Notes: a model not told the origin generated them from the sequence alone. A stretch of 64,000 nucleotides of DNA from Prosthecobacter vanneervenii (GCF_014203095.1 NZ_JACHIG010000001.1:992001-1056000); one strand, 5' to 3'; counted from the stretch's first letter, positions 12,501 through 27,500 are shown. Made by a program: numbers and translations.

Positions 12501-15500
12501 AGGCGGTGATGGCTGAAGGCGTGGCAGTACCGAGGTAGGTGCCCGTGGGAGTGAAACCGTCCGCTGCTGTGAGGATGCGCAGGCCATTGGCGTCTGATGT
12601 GACCAGCCCGGTGCCGGTGCTGTCCGTGGCGATGATGTCGGGACGGATGCCGTTGGTGAGATTGCCCGTGGTGGCTGTGATGTTCACACGCCCGGCACCG
12701 GCCGCCGCACCGCCGAGGATGCCGCTGGTGGTGATGGCGAGCGTGCCTGTGTTGGTGGCGCTCTGCGCGGTCAGCGTAGCAATCGTGATGGTGGTGCCAA
12801 ACGCGCCCGTGCTCGGCGTGAGGTTGAGCGTGCTCTGGCCGGCCAGAAGAGTCACGGTGCCGAGAGCTTCGGTGAGGGTGGCGAGATTACTGCCGAGGTA
12901 GTTGAGCGTGCCCCCCTGGAAGCTGAGCGTGCGTCCTGTGCCGGAGACTGAGGTGGCACCACCGAGGCGGCTGCCAACGGCATTGGCGAGCACGCCGCTG
13001 TTGTCCAGCGTGAGGGTGCCGCCCTGCGACAGTGCCACAGTGGAGAATCCGCTTTTACCGCTCGCGCCGCTGTAGGTCACGGTGCCTGCGTTGACCGTCA
13101 GCGTACCGGTCACGCCGGCGCTGCTGTCTCCAGTCAACGCCCAGTTGCCGCTGCCGATCTTGGTCACATTGAGCACACCACCCGCCGTGCCGGAATTGAA
13201 ATAGTCGCTGATAAAGGTACCCGCAAACGTGCCGCCGGTGCCGTCTCCGGTGACGAGCGTGCCCGCAGTGGTGACGTTGAAGTTTTTGATGATGGAACCC
13301 ACCACGCCGGTGATGGTGCCCACCTGCAGATTCGTTTGGCCGCGCATGTCGAGCACGTTGCCGCTGAATCCGAGGTTGATGGTGCTGCCTGCATAGTTTG
13401 AGGAGGGGCCGAGCACGAGAGTACCGCTGCTGCCATTGGAGAAGCCGATGCTGTTGGTGACATAACTCACACCGCCAAGTTGCAGCACGCCGGAGCCTGC
13501 CTTGGTGATCGCGCCGCTGGAGACGATGTTACTGTTGATCGAGAGGCCCACCTGCCCGTTGCCATTCACGGAGGAATTGGCTACAGGATCGACAGTGATG
13601 GTGGCGCTGGAGGGCAGGCTGAGGAGGCCCACGATGGCGGGCACCATGCGCACATCGTCCAGATTGGTGGAGGTGATGCCGCCGGTCAGCGTGAGGGTTC
13701 CTGCACCGGTCTGCACCAGGGGGCCGTTGCCGCCATTGCTGCCGCCCTGGCTGTTAAAGACCAGATTGGCGATGGTTTCATTGAAGCCATTAAGCGTCCA
13801 CTGCGCACCGCCGCGCACGGTCACAGCAGCGCTGTCAGCGATCTGCTGGGATGCGAGATTGACCACCTGCGCATTGGCAATGGCCATGGAGTCGGTGGCG
13901 TTGTTGTTGCCGCCGCTGATGACGAGATTGCCGGTGATGGCGTTGCCGGATCCTGAAAGGTTGGCCAGATTGACCACCATGGCATCCACGTAGGTGGTTC
14001 CGAGATAGGAGTTCGCACTTGCCAGCGTGATGGTCGGAGTGTTGGTGGCCTGGCTGAGGCCGGTGAGCACGAGATTGAGACCGCCAGACACGCCGTTGTC
14101 CGTGATGGCGGAGTTTACCGTGAGCGTGCTTGCGCCCACGTTGAGGAAGAGCTCGGACTGGCCCGTGCCTGCAGTGATCTGCCCGCGCACGCTGGTGCTG
14201 CCGATGCTGGTGGCGGCGTTGTTTGTACCGACGAGGAAGCCGCCGCTGCCAAGCGTGAGCGTGTCCGTGCCGGAGGTGAAGGAGAGTGCACGAGTGGTGC
14301 TGATGCCGTTCCAGGTGAGGGAGTTCACCACCGCGCCACCCAGCGGGATGGTGATGGCGGTGTCTCCAAAGCGGATGTTGCTGCTGCTGGTGGAGGCGGC
14401 AAAGCTGGTGGTCATCATCGCAGGAGTGAGGCCGCGAATACCAGTGACGGGATCATAGGTGGCAAACTCAGCATTGGCTGTGGTGCTGGCCACCGAGGAG
14501 TCAAGACCGATGGTGGTGGCCCAGCCGCCGATGATGCCATTGGTGAGCGTCGGCGCGGTGGTGAAGAGGATCTGAGGATTATCCCCCATGGTGCCGGTGC
14601 CAGCGTAAAAGACGAGCGTGGCCCCGGTGCTGCGGGAGAGGATGCTGCCGATGGTGAGCGTGGCGCTGCCGATACCCGCACCTGCGCCGGCCACGGAGCC
14701 CACATCCAGACGGATCTCGCTGCTGGAGCCCGCGAGTGCGAGCGTGCCGATGGAGGCCGTGCCATTGGTGCCGCTGCGGCTGGTCCATTGGAAGGCGCCG
14801 CCGTCGAGCGTGATCGGCACACTGGAGGGGAGGCGGTTGCTCATGGCCTGGATTCCGGTGTCATTCCACTGCAGCACGGCATTGCGCACGTAGATGGCGC
14901 TGGTGCCGGAGAGGCGGCCCTGATCTACGAGGGAGAGCAGATTCCCCTGCACCGTCGTGGTTCCGGCGTAGGTGTTGTTGTCGTGCAGCGTCAGCGCGGT
15001 GTTACCGGTCTTGACGAGATTGATGATGTGCGAGGCGTCTCCGGTGATCTGACCGGCCCAGTCGGTGGCGGTGGCGCCATTGGCCACGGTGAGCGTGGAG
15101 GTGGTGGTGGAGCTGTTGGTGATGATACCGCCTGTGCCTGGCAGGATGCCGATGCTGCTGAGCGCGCCAGTGGTCTGCGTGTTGCCATTGAGATCCAAGG
15201 CGCCGCCTGCATTCACGGTGAGCACGCTGGCATTCAGCGTGGAGGTGAGCGTGGCGATGGTGGGCGCGGTAGTGGCAAGGTAAAAGAGCGCATTCGTCGT
15301 GGTACTGGCGGGCGCGAGCTTGAGCGTGCCTAGATTGATGCGCGTCTGTCCAGTGTAGCTGTTTTGCGCAGCGCCGAGCACTACGGTGCCTTCGCCGCTT
15401 TTGGTCAGGCCACCGGTGGAAGGCACCACCACACCGCCCACGGCGGCATTAATGGTCAGCGTGGTGCCGCTGCCTGCGGTATAGATGAACATCTCCCGGC

Positions 15501-18500
15501 TGGTGGTGCCGTTGGCCGCATTGATGAAGCCGCCACCAACGCTGCCGATAGTGGCATTGACGGTGGCCAGAATGCCGCCGCTATCGAGGGTGACGTTTCG
15601 TCCAGAGGTGATCGTGAGCGTGGGATTCGCTGCTGTGCTGAAGGTCAGCGAATTGACCAGCGTGGTGGTGTAGGTGCTGGTGGCCGTGCCTGCAGTGAGC
15701 GGGGTGGTGGTGTTGAGCAGGATGTTGTTGTTGGCGGTGAACGTGGTGTCCATGTCAGCCGCCGCCATCGCACGAAGTCCGTTTGTGCCAGTGATGGCAA
15801 AGCTGGTGCCGGAACCGGAACTGCCGGTGTCGTCCACCACGATCCACGGAATGATGCCTGCGTTTTTGTTTCCTGCGGCCGCCGACTGACCAATGACGGT
15901 GGGCGCAGTGCCGAGCAAGACATTGGTCTTGCCGACGGTGAGCGCCGCCGCATTGCCAAGCCCCAGGCCACGGATGAGCAGGGTGCCAGTATTGGCCGTG
16001 CGAGTGATGGTTCCCGTGCTGGAGCTGCTGAGTTCCAGGGTGGAGGTGCCGTTCACATCCAGGGTGATCACACTAAAAGCGCCGTTGATGGTGATATTGT
16101 TGGCCCCGAGGGCTTCGTTTTGCGCAGTGATGCTTCCGGTAGTGGCGGAAAGCAGCAGCGTGCCGCCATTGAGCGTGATGGCGTGCGCGCCAAGGCGGTT
16201 TACCGAAGTGGCTCCAAGGCCGGTGTAGTCGAGCTGGAGTGTGTTGGTTGGATTGATGCCGGAGACCGGACCGGCGTTCACGTTTAGTGCGGTTGTTGCT
16301 GATCCCAGCACGATGGTGGAGCCTCCGGAGATGGCCACCTTGCCCAGCGCAACAGTGAGTCCGGTGAGCGTGGAAGCCGTGGTCACTCCAGTGAGGTTCA
16401 GCGTGTTGGAGCCCACCTTGGTCAGTAAAAAGGCACCATTGACCTGGCCGGAGAGCGTGATGTCTCCAAAGCTGGTGCTGCCGTAGCCGCTGGTGGCATT
16501 GATGTAGCTGGTGCCAATGCTGGACGCTGCACCGAGGGTGACGGTGCCCGCGTATCCTGCACCGGAGGTGGCGGTATTAATTAGAGCCCCGAGGGAGCTG
16601 GTGGTGCCCGTGCCGGTGATGGCACCACTGCCGCCGTAGCCTGTTCCGGAGATGCTGAGCGGGTTGGTGTTGGTCACGGAGATGCCATTAAGGTCCAGCA
16701 CCGAACCGCTGGCGATGGTGACGGCATTAGCCGCAGCGCCGAACGCGCCGGCATTACCAAGCTTGAGCGTGCCGAGGGCTACAGAGGTGTTGAAGACCTG
16801 CGTGCCGTTGCCGGCATTGAGCAGCAGCGTGTTGGTGCCCTGCTTGGTCAGTGTGATGCCGCTCCCGCCGATGATGGAGTTGAGCGTAAGATTTCCGTAA
16901 CCACCCACGCTGGAGCTGGAGCCAAGCGTAAGCGTGCCACTGAGGCTGGCGGCTGTGGAAGTGCTGTTCCACAGCGCACCGCTGGAACCTGCGGCAAGGA
17001 TGGCGGTGGGTGTAGCGGAGGCGGAGGGAATGAGCGCGCCGAGGCCATTGATAGTGATGTTTCCTGCCACATTCGTCTGTCCATTGAGGTCCACTGCACC
17101 GGAGGCATTAAAATAATAGGTTCCCGCTGCTGTGGAGGTCGCGGCCTGCGACAGCGTAAGCGTCGTCCCGCTGATGGCTGTGATATATGTGCCCGCCGGG
17201 ATGCCCGTGCCGCTCACTGCCATGCCCGCCAGCAGCGAAAGCGTGCCGCTGGTGTCCGCACCCGCGAGCACGAGCGTGTTGGCCCCTGCAGTCAGAGTCG
17301 GCAGGCTGGTGGTGCTGGAGTTCACATTTCGCACAAGTGTGCCGCCAAGAGAAGCTGTGCTGCCGCTGCTGAGAGCTCCAGCATTTCCCAGCTGAAGATA
17401 GCCTCCCTGGATCACAAGGTCGCCGGTGAAGCTGCTGGTGTTGTTGCCTGCAAGGATGAGCATGCCGGTGCCCGCTTTGTAAAGGGCATTGGCCGTGCCG
17501 CCGCCGGTTTGTGTCACCGCACCGATAAGGTCGAGCACGCCCGCCGCCTGCGTGGCCGTGGTGGTGGTGGCGATGATGGCCCCATTGCCGATCGTTGTCG
17601 TACCGCCAACACCGACCCAGCCTGCACCGTAGATGCCGGTGGTGCCGTCCACAATGTTGAGCACCGCCCCTGCCCCTATAGCCATCGCTGTGCCGGTGGA
17701 TGGCGCGATCACCACTCCCAGCGGCGTGCCCAGAGTGTCGATAGTGGCAGATGCGCCCGCAGCGAGCGTGTAGTTGTTGTTGATGATGGCGGCATAGTTG
17801 TAGCCGTTGGCCGCAGTGGGTGCACCGCTGGTGAGAAAGAGCTTGCTGGAGGGGATGGCCTGGAAGCCGCCGCCCACCGCTCCCGCGACGGTGCTGGGCG
17901 TTCCGTTGCCAGCTGTGTCCGGGCCGGCATAGAGCAGGCGGTAGGAGCCGGAGTTGGTGGCATTGTAAGCGGTGTAGGAGATGGTGTGATATCCGGCTGT
18001 GAGGTTGATCTGCCCGGTGCCGGTTCCTTCAGTGAGACCTGGGTGTGGGCCTTGGTCATTGATGAGCACCTGCCCGTCAATATAGAGCACACCTGCATCA
18101 TCGGTGGCGCTGCGGAAGGTGTACACGCCGTCATTGGTGATCTGGATCAGCCCCTGCAATGTAGTGATGCCATTCGTATAGCTGGCAGAGGTGGAGGCGG
18201 CGCGGTTGTTCATGCCTGCATCGTTGATCAGGGAGACGGTGCCCGTGCCGCTGGCCCCGATGCCAGCCACGTTCACACTAGTGACACCCTGCGCCGCAGC
18301 AAGGCTGCTGAAACTGGCATTGAGCCCGCCTGCGATGTAGCCCGCTGGCAGCGATGAGGCCACCGCCGGCTGCACCAGCAGCGGGTAGTAGTTGCTGCCG
18401 TTGTAGGTGGAGAGTTCGATTGGATTAGAGGCCAGCGTGGTCGTGGCGCCGATGGTGGTGGCGTCCGGGAAGTAGAGCGCGCCCAGGCCGATATTCACCG

Positions 18501-21500
18501 GCTTCTGCCCTGCGGTGTAGGAGTAGATGTAGGCAGTCATGCCCGCTGGCACATTGATCTGTGCCTTACCGGTGGTGTCGGTAAGGTTTTGAATAATGAG
18601 AGAGTAAGCATTGGATGCGCCCAGATTCAGCACCTGCGTTCCGGTCATGGTGAGCTGCGGGATCTTGATGGCGTTGGCGGTGCCATTTCCAGAGACGGCA
18701 ACGCCCACGCTGGCGGCATTTCCCACAAAGAGGTTCGCGTAATTAGCCGCAGGGTCGATGGTGATGGATAGGCCCTGGTAGGTGATGAGGCCACCGTTGC
18801 CGAGACCATTGTTTTCCAAAGCGAGCGTGCCCGCACTGCCCAACGTGATGCTGCCGCCATTGAGCAGCGGCTGTGCCACTCCGCCCGTAGCTCCGCCGAG
18901 CACGAGCACACCGCCATTCACTGTCACGGATCCGGCAAAGGTGTTGTTGTTTGTGAGTGCGAGCGTGCCGAGGCCGGTCTTGATCAGGCCCGAAGAGCCG
19001 TCCGTGCCAGAGATGATGCCTCCCAGCGTGAGAAAGGCTCCAGGCACATCCACATTCACCGTGGTGCTGCCGGTTTTCAGCGTAAGCGCACCACTGAGCG
19101 TGAGACCGTTGGGCCCTTTGTAGCTGAGGTCATTGCCGCCGAGGGCGAGGGCATTGGCGATGACGTTGGTGGCGGCCGTGGAGGTCAGATATGTGCCGCC
19201 GCCGATGGCGAAGGTCCCGGTACCGAGCGGGCCGCTGAGCACCGTGCCGCCTGCTGTGGCTGTGCTGCTGGCAGCAATGGCGATGCCGCCCGCTGCGAGG
19301 CTAACCCCACCGTCAAAGGTGCTCGACCCACTGAGCTGCAACAGGCCATTCCCGGTCTTGCTAAGGCCCACGCCCGTGCCCGTGGTGCCGATGCCAACAA
19401 TAGGCGAGCTGATGTTCAAAGAAGCCGTGAGCTGCGTGAAGCTGCTGCCTGCGATCTGAAGCGGATTAACCAGAATCGTATTGGTGCCGGTGGAGAGTCC
19501 GAGTGAGGCCACGCTGATGGTGGAGACGTTGGCTGGATTGATCGAACTGGCGGTGATGGGAGTTGAGCTGGTGAGATTCAGCACGCTGGCAGGCGTGGTC
19601 GCCGCAGTAGTGACGGTGGGAGAGCCTTCACCGCCGTTGTTGTTAAACACGAGGCTGTTAAGCGTCTGCGTGCCTGCTAGGTTGACAGTAGACCTGCCTA
19701 CGACGGTGATCGTATTGCTGGGATCAATCTGCCCGCCGATGCCGGTGGCGTTTCCACCGATGCCACTGACACCGACGTTGAGCGTGGTGGGATTCACGCC
19801 CGTGGTCGAGCCAATGAGGGTGATACCACCAGCAGGCAGCACAAGGGTGCCCGGGATGGCGGCAGAGAGATTGACGGTTCCGCCATTAATAACGGTGCCG
19901 CCGGTGTAGGTGTTGGCAGCAGTCAGTGTGAGGACTCCGGTGCCGGACTTGTTGAGGCGCGTGAGATTGCCGAGGCCGTTGTCAGCGATGACCGAATTAA
20001 TGACCATGTCCGCCGTGAACGTGAGCGCCTGCCCCCCTGTGGTGGTAGTTGCATTGTAGTTGATGGTGAATTGCGTAGTGCTGAGCACCTGTGTGACATA
20101 CGCGCCCGCCGGGATGCCCGTGCCGCTGACGGCCATGCCGGGGAAGAGGCCTGTGGTGGTAGTGACGGAGACCACGTTGCTATTGAGCACCGTCCCCGTC
20201 GAAGCCACACCGGTGGCGGTAGCGGTGTTGCCGGTGTTGTAAATCATGAGCTGCGTCGTGCCGCTGGTGGCGCTGCCACCGGCGGTGAGAATACCACGCA
20301 CAGCGGTGGTGCCGATGATGGAGGAGCCAGTGGTGGTGTTTCCATGCATGAGGCCTCCCATGGCGATGTTGAGCACATCTCCCGCGCTGGTGAAGGCGAT
20401 GTCGTTTTCCGAGGTGCCTGCCAGGCGCAGGTAGTCGGTGGTGGCTCCGCCGGAGGGGAGCACGAGCACCTGGTTGATGCCGGTGATGCCGTTGAGCACG
20501 TTGGTGACATTCCCCGCACCGAATCCATTGAGTGTGCCGCCGGAGTAGGTATTCGTCACGTTCACTCCTGCCACCGCCGTGGAGGTAGTGACGGTGCCGC
20601 CGGACATATAGCCGCCTGCATAGCCCTGGTAGCCCACCGTGCCGACGGAGCCGATGCCGAGCGTGGGATTGTAACCTGCCCAAGTGTCGCCATTGGCGAT
20701 CGCCCACGCGCCGATGACGCCGGTGGCGGTGCTGTAACCTAGCGTAGAGGCATCGGTGACAAGGATTCGTGGATTGCCCCCTTCACTGCCGAGCACGCTG
20801 CCGGTGAAGTTGATCAACGCATCAGGTGCGTGCGAGATGCTGGCAAAGTTGAGGTCGGCATTGGAGTAGGTTCCCGTGCCGCCAGCAGCAGCGTTGATGG
20901 TGCTAAGACCGGAGGCGGCGGTGAGCGCGCCGAGAGACTCAGTGGTGTAGGTGTTGGCCCGGCCGCTGAGGGACACGGTGCCAGAGTTCAGCGTGATGGG
21001 CGCGGCATCATTGATGCGATCATTGTTATTGGTGAAGAGGTCGGTGTTGTTGTTGAGGTTGAGGTTGCCATAGCTCACGGTGATGGCGGAGGTATTGGTC
21101 AGCGCGCCATTGTCCATCAGGGTGATGGCACCGCCAAGAATGTAGGTGGAGCCAAAGTAGGTGTTGGCGGACAGGACGTTGGTGGTGGCGCCGCTGGCGC
21201 GCACAAAGGTGATGGGATTGCTACTGTCTCCTGCGATGCTGCCAGCCCACACGCCGGTGGTGCCGAGACTGACCAGCAGCGATGCGCCGCCGGTACTGGT
21301 GATGGTGCCGCCAGCGCCGGGCACCGAGCCGCCATTGCTAGTCAGATTGCCCACATACTGCACGGTTCCATTGAGGTCGAGCGTAGCACCGTAGTTCACT
21401 GTCAGCGCGCCGCCGTTATCAAAGAGGGTGTTGTTTCCAGCAGAGAGCGTGGTGGTGCCACCATTGAGCACAGTGGCTCCGGTATAGAACTGACGTGCGG

Positions 21501-24500
21501 TGATGTTGAGGTTTCCAGAGAGCCCCTTGGTCAGGCCACCTGTAGCCACGCTGGCCACAGGTGCGGTGGTGTTGGAGTAAAACAGCGTGCCCGCGCTGTT
21601 TTGATTGTTCAGCAGCGTGCCGACCAGCGTGCCGCCGAAATTGAGGGTGGAGCCTGCGGCGATCTGCAGGATGCCCTCCGTGCCTGTGGCGGACGGCGCG
21701 GTGGTGGTGATGATGCCCGCGAGCGGCGCAAGCACAATGCGCGTGGCATTGAGCGTGTTTGCCCCCCCATTGACCAAGATGCCGCCGCTGGCCAGCGTGA
21801 GGGAAAGATCAGAACCCGTCGCCCCGCCGAGAGTGATGCCGCTGCCGCTGATGGAGAGGGCGCTGATGATGCGACCGCCCGGCGCTGCGCCCGCACTCCA
21901 CAGCGCATTGGTCGTGGTGCCAGTGACCTGCATCGCGATGGTGGGGTTGGCGAGCAGGCTTGTCAGCGTGACGTCCGCCGAGCTGTTGTAGTTGGAGAAA
22001 GTGGTGAGGCCGTTGCTGCCGAGCGCTGCCCACGCGGTGCCGCCGATGGTGATACGAGGCAGCAGCGCATTGGCCACAACTGAGGTGGAGCCAAACGAGG
22101 GCACGCCAACGGTGATGGCTGCGGAGCTGGTCACACCACTGGCGGCAACTGCCTGGCTGAGAGTCAGAGTCGTGCTGGTGAAACTGGAGACCGTCGTGCC
22201 ATTCAGAATGCCCGGGCCGGTGACGGCCATGCCAGTGGCCACGCCAGCGGTGGAAGCAAAGCTGAGAGTGGTACCGGTGACGGTGGCGGCGCTGGTGCTC
22301 AGCAGGCTGCCAAAGCTGACCTGACTGGTGCTGGTGCCGAGAGAGACATTGCTCTGCACATCCATGGTGCTTCCGGCGTTTGCAGAGAGAGAGGCAAAGT
22401 TGAGCTTGGTGGTGCCGCCGTTGCTGGTGAATCCGAGCGTGGACTGGCCGCTGGAACCGAGGGTGAAAGTGCCAGCGCCGCCGGCAGTGCCTTCTGTGGC
22501 ACCTGCGCTGCCACCGATAAAGTTGAACGTGCCGCCTGCGAGCGTGAGCGGCTTGTTGGCAAGGCGGTTGGCCAGGGAGTTGGTGCTGTTGTCCAGCGTG
22601 AGCGTGGCGGTGGGATTGACGGTGATGGCAGAAGTGGCGGTGAGGGAGCCCGCCGTGCCACTGATGACGGTGGTGCCCGCATTCATCGTGGTGGCTCCGG
22701 TATAGGTGTTGGCGGCGGTGAGCGTGAGCGTGCCCGTGCCGGAGTAGGTCAGCGCATTGGCCCCGGTGCCTGCCGCGTACACGCCACTGATGAGAGTATT
22801 GCCAGTACCCGCAAGGGTGAAGGTGGATGCGGCGGTGTTGCTGACGCCGCCGGAAAAAGTAAGCGAGGCGCCGGAACTGCTGTCGATGTTGTTGGTAAGC
22901 AGCCTGCTGGCAGACATGCCAGTTACCCCGGAGATTTCAATGGATTTGGATCCGGAAATGATGCTGGCGGAGGTGCTGATGGTGACCGGATTGGCTATGG
23001 CATTCGTTCCCGTGAGCGCGCTGGTGGACGCGCTGAGCACGCCGCCGCCAAGAGTCAGCGTGCCTGATGTCGCACCAAAGGCGTTCCTGGCATTGGCGAT
23101 GACATTTCCCTGAGTAAGAGTGACACCGCCAGTGTTCAGGCTGGTGGCATTAAAGGTGACGGTGCCGAGAGTGTTGATGGTAAGGGCGCTGGTGAAAGCG
23201 GCGGGCAGCGCAGTATTGAAGGTGGTGCTGCCCGTACCTCCCAGAGCGAGAGTATTGGATGAGGAGCCTGTGTAGGCGATGGGGCCGCCAAACGTCAGAA
23301 CGGCTCCCGGCATGAGGTTATTGGTGAGAGTTGAGGCTGCGCCAAAGCTCCAGTTGGTGGTGCCGTTGAAGGTGACGGAGTAGTTGCCGTTTACAGTGGC
23401 GGTGAGACCGGAGGAGTTGCTCAACGCCACGGTGGCGTTGATGGTGGTGCCGTTTGGATTAAGGGAGAATATGCCGCCCGTGCCACCGATGGTGAGCAGA
23501 GTGCCGGAGCTCATGCCAAGCGGGTTGGCGCTGCTGGCGGAGATTGTGTCCACCCCGGCAGGCAGACCGAGGAATCCGTCCGAGATGGACACACCACCGG
23601 TGAAGGTGTTGGCCCCGGTGAGAATCCACACGCCTGCATTTCCCTTGGAAACGGTGAGCGCGCCGCCGTTGTCTGCCAGCACGGCGGAGACGGTGTTGGC
23701 GTCGCGGCTTTCACCGGTGAGCGTCAAAGTCTTGGCACCAACGCCCTGGGTGACGATCTTGGTGAGCACGAGGGCGCCGCTGCCGCTGGCATCGATGGTG
23801 TTGGTGCTGCCGGTACCGGTGGTGGTGTTGAGATTGATCGTGCGGGTGACGGTTTCTCCCGTGCCGGTGTAGAGAAGGTAGCCGCCGGCGGTGGCGCCGT
23901 TGCCAAGCGTGAGCTGCCCGGTGGAGTCGCCAAAGGAGCTGCTAGCGCCGCCGGAACCGATGGACTGCACGGCAAGGGCACCAGCACCTGTAAGTGTGGT
24001 GTTGCCAGAGTAGGTGTTGGCACCGTTGATCAGGAGCATCGTGCCGCCAGGCACGGTGTATGTGAGGGAACTGCCCGCCGCGCCGCTGATCGCACCGGCA
24101 AGAGTGTAGATGTCAGCCGCTGTGATGGAGCTGTCTGTGACGGTGATGGCGCGTGCTCCGCCATTGAGGTCGATGGGATTGAGCACGGTGGTGTCGGAGA
24201 GTGCGGTAGAGGAGCCCAGCATGAAAGTGCCGCTGGTAAAGCCGCCACTGCCAAAGGTGAGGGTAGCGAGGTTGGCAGTGTTTACGGGATCCTTGATGGC
24301 CACCACGAGGGAAGATCCGGAGGCGGCAAACCCTCCGCTGCTGGTCCACTGCACCTGCCCTGCCCCGGTGCCAAGCACGCGGGAAAAGGTGCCCGAACTC
24401 TCCAGTACACCACCAGCCAGCACGAGATTGCTGTTGGCGGAGAGGCTGCTGATGTTTCCAAAACTGAGCACCGTGCCACGGGCCACCGTGCTGCTGCTGC

Positions 24501-27500
24501 TGAGGCGGATCTGCAAGGGGCCGAGGATGCTGGCAATGGTGGTGCCTGGGGCGATGCCCGCGCCCGTGACCGCCTGCCCTACTACAAGGCCGTTGGTGCT
24601 GGCGAGATCGATCACCGTGGAACCAACAACGGCCGAGGTGGTGGTGGCGCTGCTGGTGGTGGAGCCCGCATCTTGCGCACGCAGCACGCCTGCTGAGATG
24701 GTGGTGGCGCCGCCATAGGTGTTGTTCACATTTCCCAGGATCCAGGTGCCGGTGCCGGTCTTGGTTACGCTGAGCAGACCACCGTCCACGGTGTTATTGA
24801 TGAGCTGGAGGTCGATCTCATTGTCACCAGCGGAGGTGCCGGTAAGCGTGAGTGTGCGGGCACCGGTTCCTGAGAATGCGACGGGCGCGGTGTTGGTAAA
24901 CCACACAGCGGCGTTATTAGAGGCGCCGGAGCCCACGGCCGCATTGCCAAAGCCGCCGGAGGAGTCGATCGTGCCGCCGCCCGCGAGGGTGAAGAGGCGG
25001 TTTGTCTGCACCGAGGGGGACTGCACCATGGTGAGGAAAGAGCTGTTGTTTTGAGCGATGTATTGCAGCGTGCCTGTAGTGCCAGAGCCGCCGAGCACGA
25101 GACTGGCGGCATTTCCCTGTGCGCTGCCTGTGCCGATGCCGCTGACGCTGCCGTAGTTTGCCATCAGCGTAACGCCGAGCGTGCCCGAAACGATGGAAGT
25201 GACACCGCTGTACGTGTTGTAACCGATGGTGCCAAGAGTCTGGCCATTGGCGCTGGCGCTGGATACAGCTGCATTGAGCGGATTAAAAAATTCCGTACCT
25301 GTGCCGTTTTTGGTCACATTGAGCACGCCCGAGCCGTCCTGCAGCAGGCCGGAGAAAGTGGAGGTGCCGGTGGAGGTGCTGCTGCCAATGCTGAGCGTGG
25401 CCGCCGCAGCGGTGCCGCCGCCGCTATTGGTCACAGTGCCCGCACCGGTGAGCAGGCCGATGGTGGTAAGCCCGCCCGCGCCCGCACCATTGAGGTCGAG
25501 CGTGGAACCCTGGCGCACAGCGGTAACGTTTCCCGCGGTGGTGATGATGCCGAGCGTGGCCGCAGCGCCAGAGAGCTGCAGGGTGCCCATGTCAATGGTC
25601 ACATTTCCCGTGAAGGTGTTGGCCCCAGAGATGATGAGGGTGCCGGGTCCTGCCTTGGTCAGCGAGCCGGCGGCGCTGCTGATGGGCGCGCTGATGGTCA
25701 GGGTGTTGCTGGTGCTGCTGCCGCCGGTGTAAACGATGACTTCAGTAGCAGCTGCGCCGAGGGTGTTGGCGGCGGCGGTGGAGCCAATGGTGGCGGAGCC
25801 GCTGGAGTTGTCGAACAACACCGCGCCCGTGGTGGCGGAAGTCCCCAGCGTGAGTGTGCCGCCGAGTGTGATGGAGGCGCTGCCGCTGACCTTCAGAGCG
25901 CTGACGGTCTGCCCGGCTGTGGTGGCGACGCTGCCGCCATTCTGCCAGTAGGCAGCGGTGGCGGTGGCACCAGATGCGGGCAGGCCGCTGGTGTAGGAGG
26001 CATACGGCGCCACCACATACGGCCCAGTGCCGGTGACGGTGGCAAAGTCCACCGCGCCGCTGGCTGGATTGGTATAGTAGGCAATGCCACGCGTGGCCGT
26101 GCCGAGGCCGATGATGCCATTGAGCAATGTGGGACTGGTGGTGAACTGGATGGTGGTGCCTGCGCCAGGACTGAAATTGAGCACGGTGCCAGCTCCGCGT
26201 GTGGTGTTGATGGGCGTGGAGTTGCCAAAGATGAGCGTGGGCGTGCCGCCATTGGCCAGGGTGCTGATGTTGGCCTGCCCGTTGCTGAGAGTGATCTGCC
26301 CCACTGTCATGCTGACTGCACCCACGCTGGCGGAACCCAGCATCTGAAAGGTGCCGCCAGCGTAGCCGTTTCCGGTGAGCACATCCGTGGAGAAAGTGAG
26401 TGCATTGGCGCTGGTGAGCGGTGCGGAGCCCGCGCCAGTGGCAGCGGTGGGCTGCACCTGCAGCGTGCCGCCCGCGACAGTGACGCCCCCAGAGAAAGCC
26501 TGCGCCACACCGGTGGCTCCCAGGCTGCCAAAGTAGAGCGTGGTCCCTGCGGCGATGGGAGTGAGGGCGCCGATGCTGTTGTTAAACACCACGTTATTGC
26601 CGTAAATAGCAGTAATAACGGTGCCAGCCGGCACATTGGCTCCAGCCACGCTCTGGCCCACCACCAGACCGCTGGTGCTGGTGAGAGTGACCACATTGGT
26701 ATTGGACGCCCCATTGAATGTGAGCGCTGTGCCAGAGGCAATGGTGGTAGTAGAGGTGGTATATGTGGCGGCGCTGAGGGTGATGGTGTTGGTAGCGCTG
26801 TTGATGGCGGTGATGATGGTGCCAGCAGGGATCAAACTGCTACCGGTGACGACCATTCCCACAGTCAGTCCCGCTGTGCTGGCGAGCGTGATGGCGCTTG
26901 CCCCAGAAGCGGTGGCCGTGGTGGTGGCGACAGTAGGAATGGTGGCCACCGAGGAGGCCTCCCCGCCAAACACGATGGAGGCGGAGCTGGCCACAGCACC
27001 AGAAACTGGCGTGCTGAGCGTGACGGTGGTGCCGGTAAGCGCGCTGATATAAGATCCTGCGGCGATGTTGGTGCCATAAACCAGCTGCCCCACCGCGAGG
27101 CCGCTGGTGCTTGCAAAGTTCAGCACGGTGCCGCTGGCTGTGGAGGAACTGGTGCTGAGCGTGTTTCCGGCAGCGACGCTGGCAGACACATACGACGAAG
27201 CTGTGGGCGCGTACAGCCAGGTGCCGCTGCCACCTTTGAGCAGCGAGGTCCTGTTGGCCGCCAGAGTGAGGTTGTCCGTGATCAAACCGGTGATCTGGTT
27301 CACCACAGCCGTGCCTGTGGTGTTATTGTAGCCTTCGAGGTAGAGCGTCTTGGCGCCTGCGCCGGTAGCGGCGATGCTGCTTGTGAGCACGAGCCCAGTG
27401 GCGGAGGTGTTTGCAGAATTCTGCTGTTGATTGGCAAAGATGACGCCACCACCCGTGGTGCCGCCTAGCACCACCGCTTTATTGGAGGTCTCTCCCACGC

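Noticed and set aside
15364..16287. 307-codon plus-strand frame and similar ones at 17509-18357 and 20830-22083
   Set aside because: Antisense shadows of the repeat gene. Composition follows the opposite strand and no family signature is present.
25051..27468. 805-codon plus-strand frame opposite the giant gene
   Set aside because: Its translation is a low-complexity mix of Gly, Ala, Arg, Glu and Cys with no domain. It arises because the antisense of Ser/Thr/Ala/Gly repeat codons in a GC-rich gene lacks stops. The minus-strand frame has clear repeats, a signal peptide and a sorting tail.
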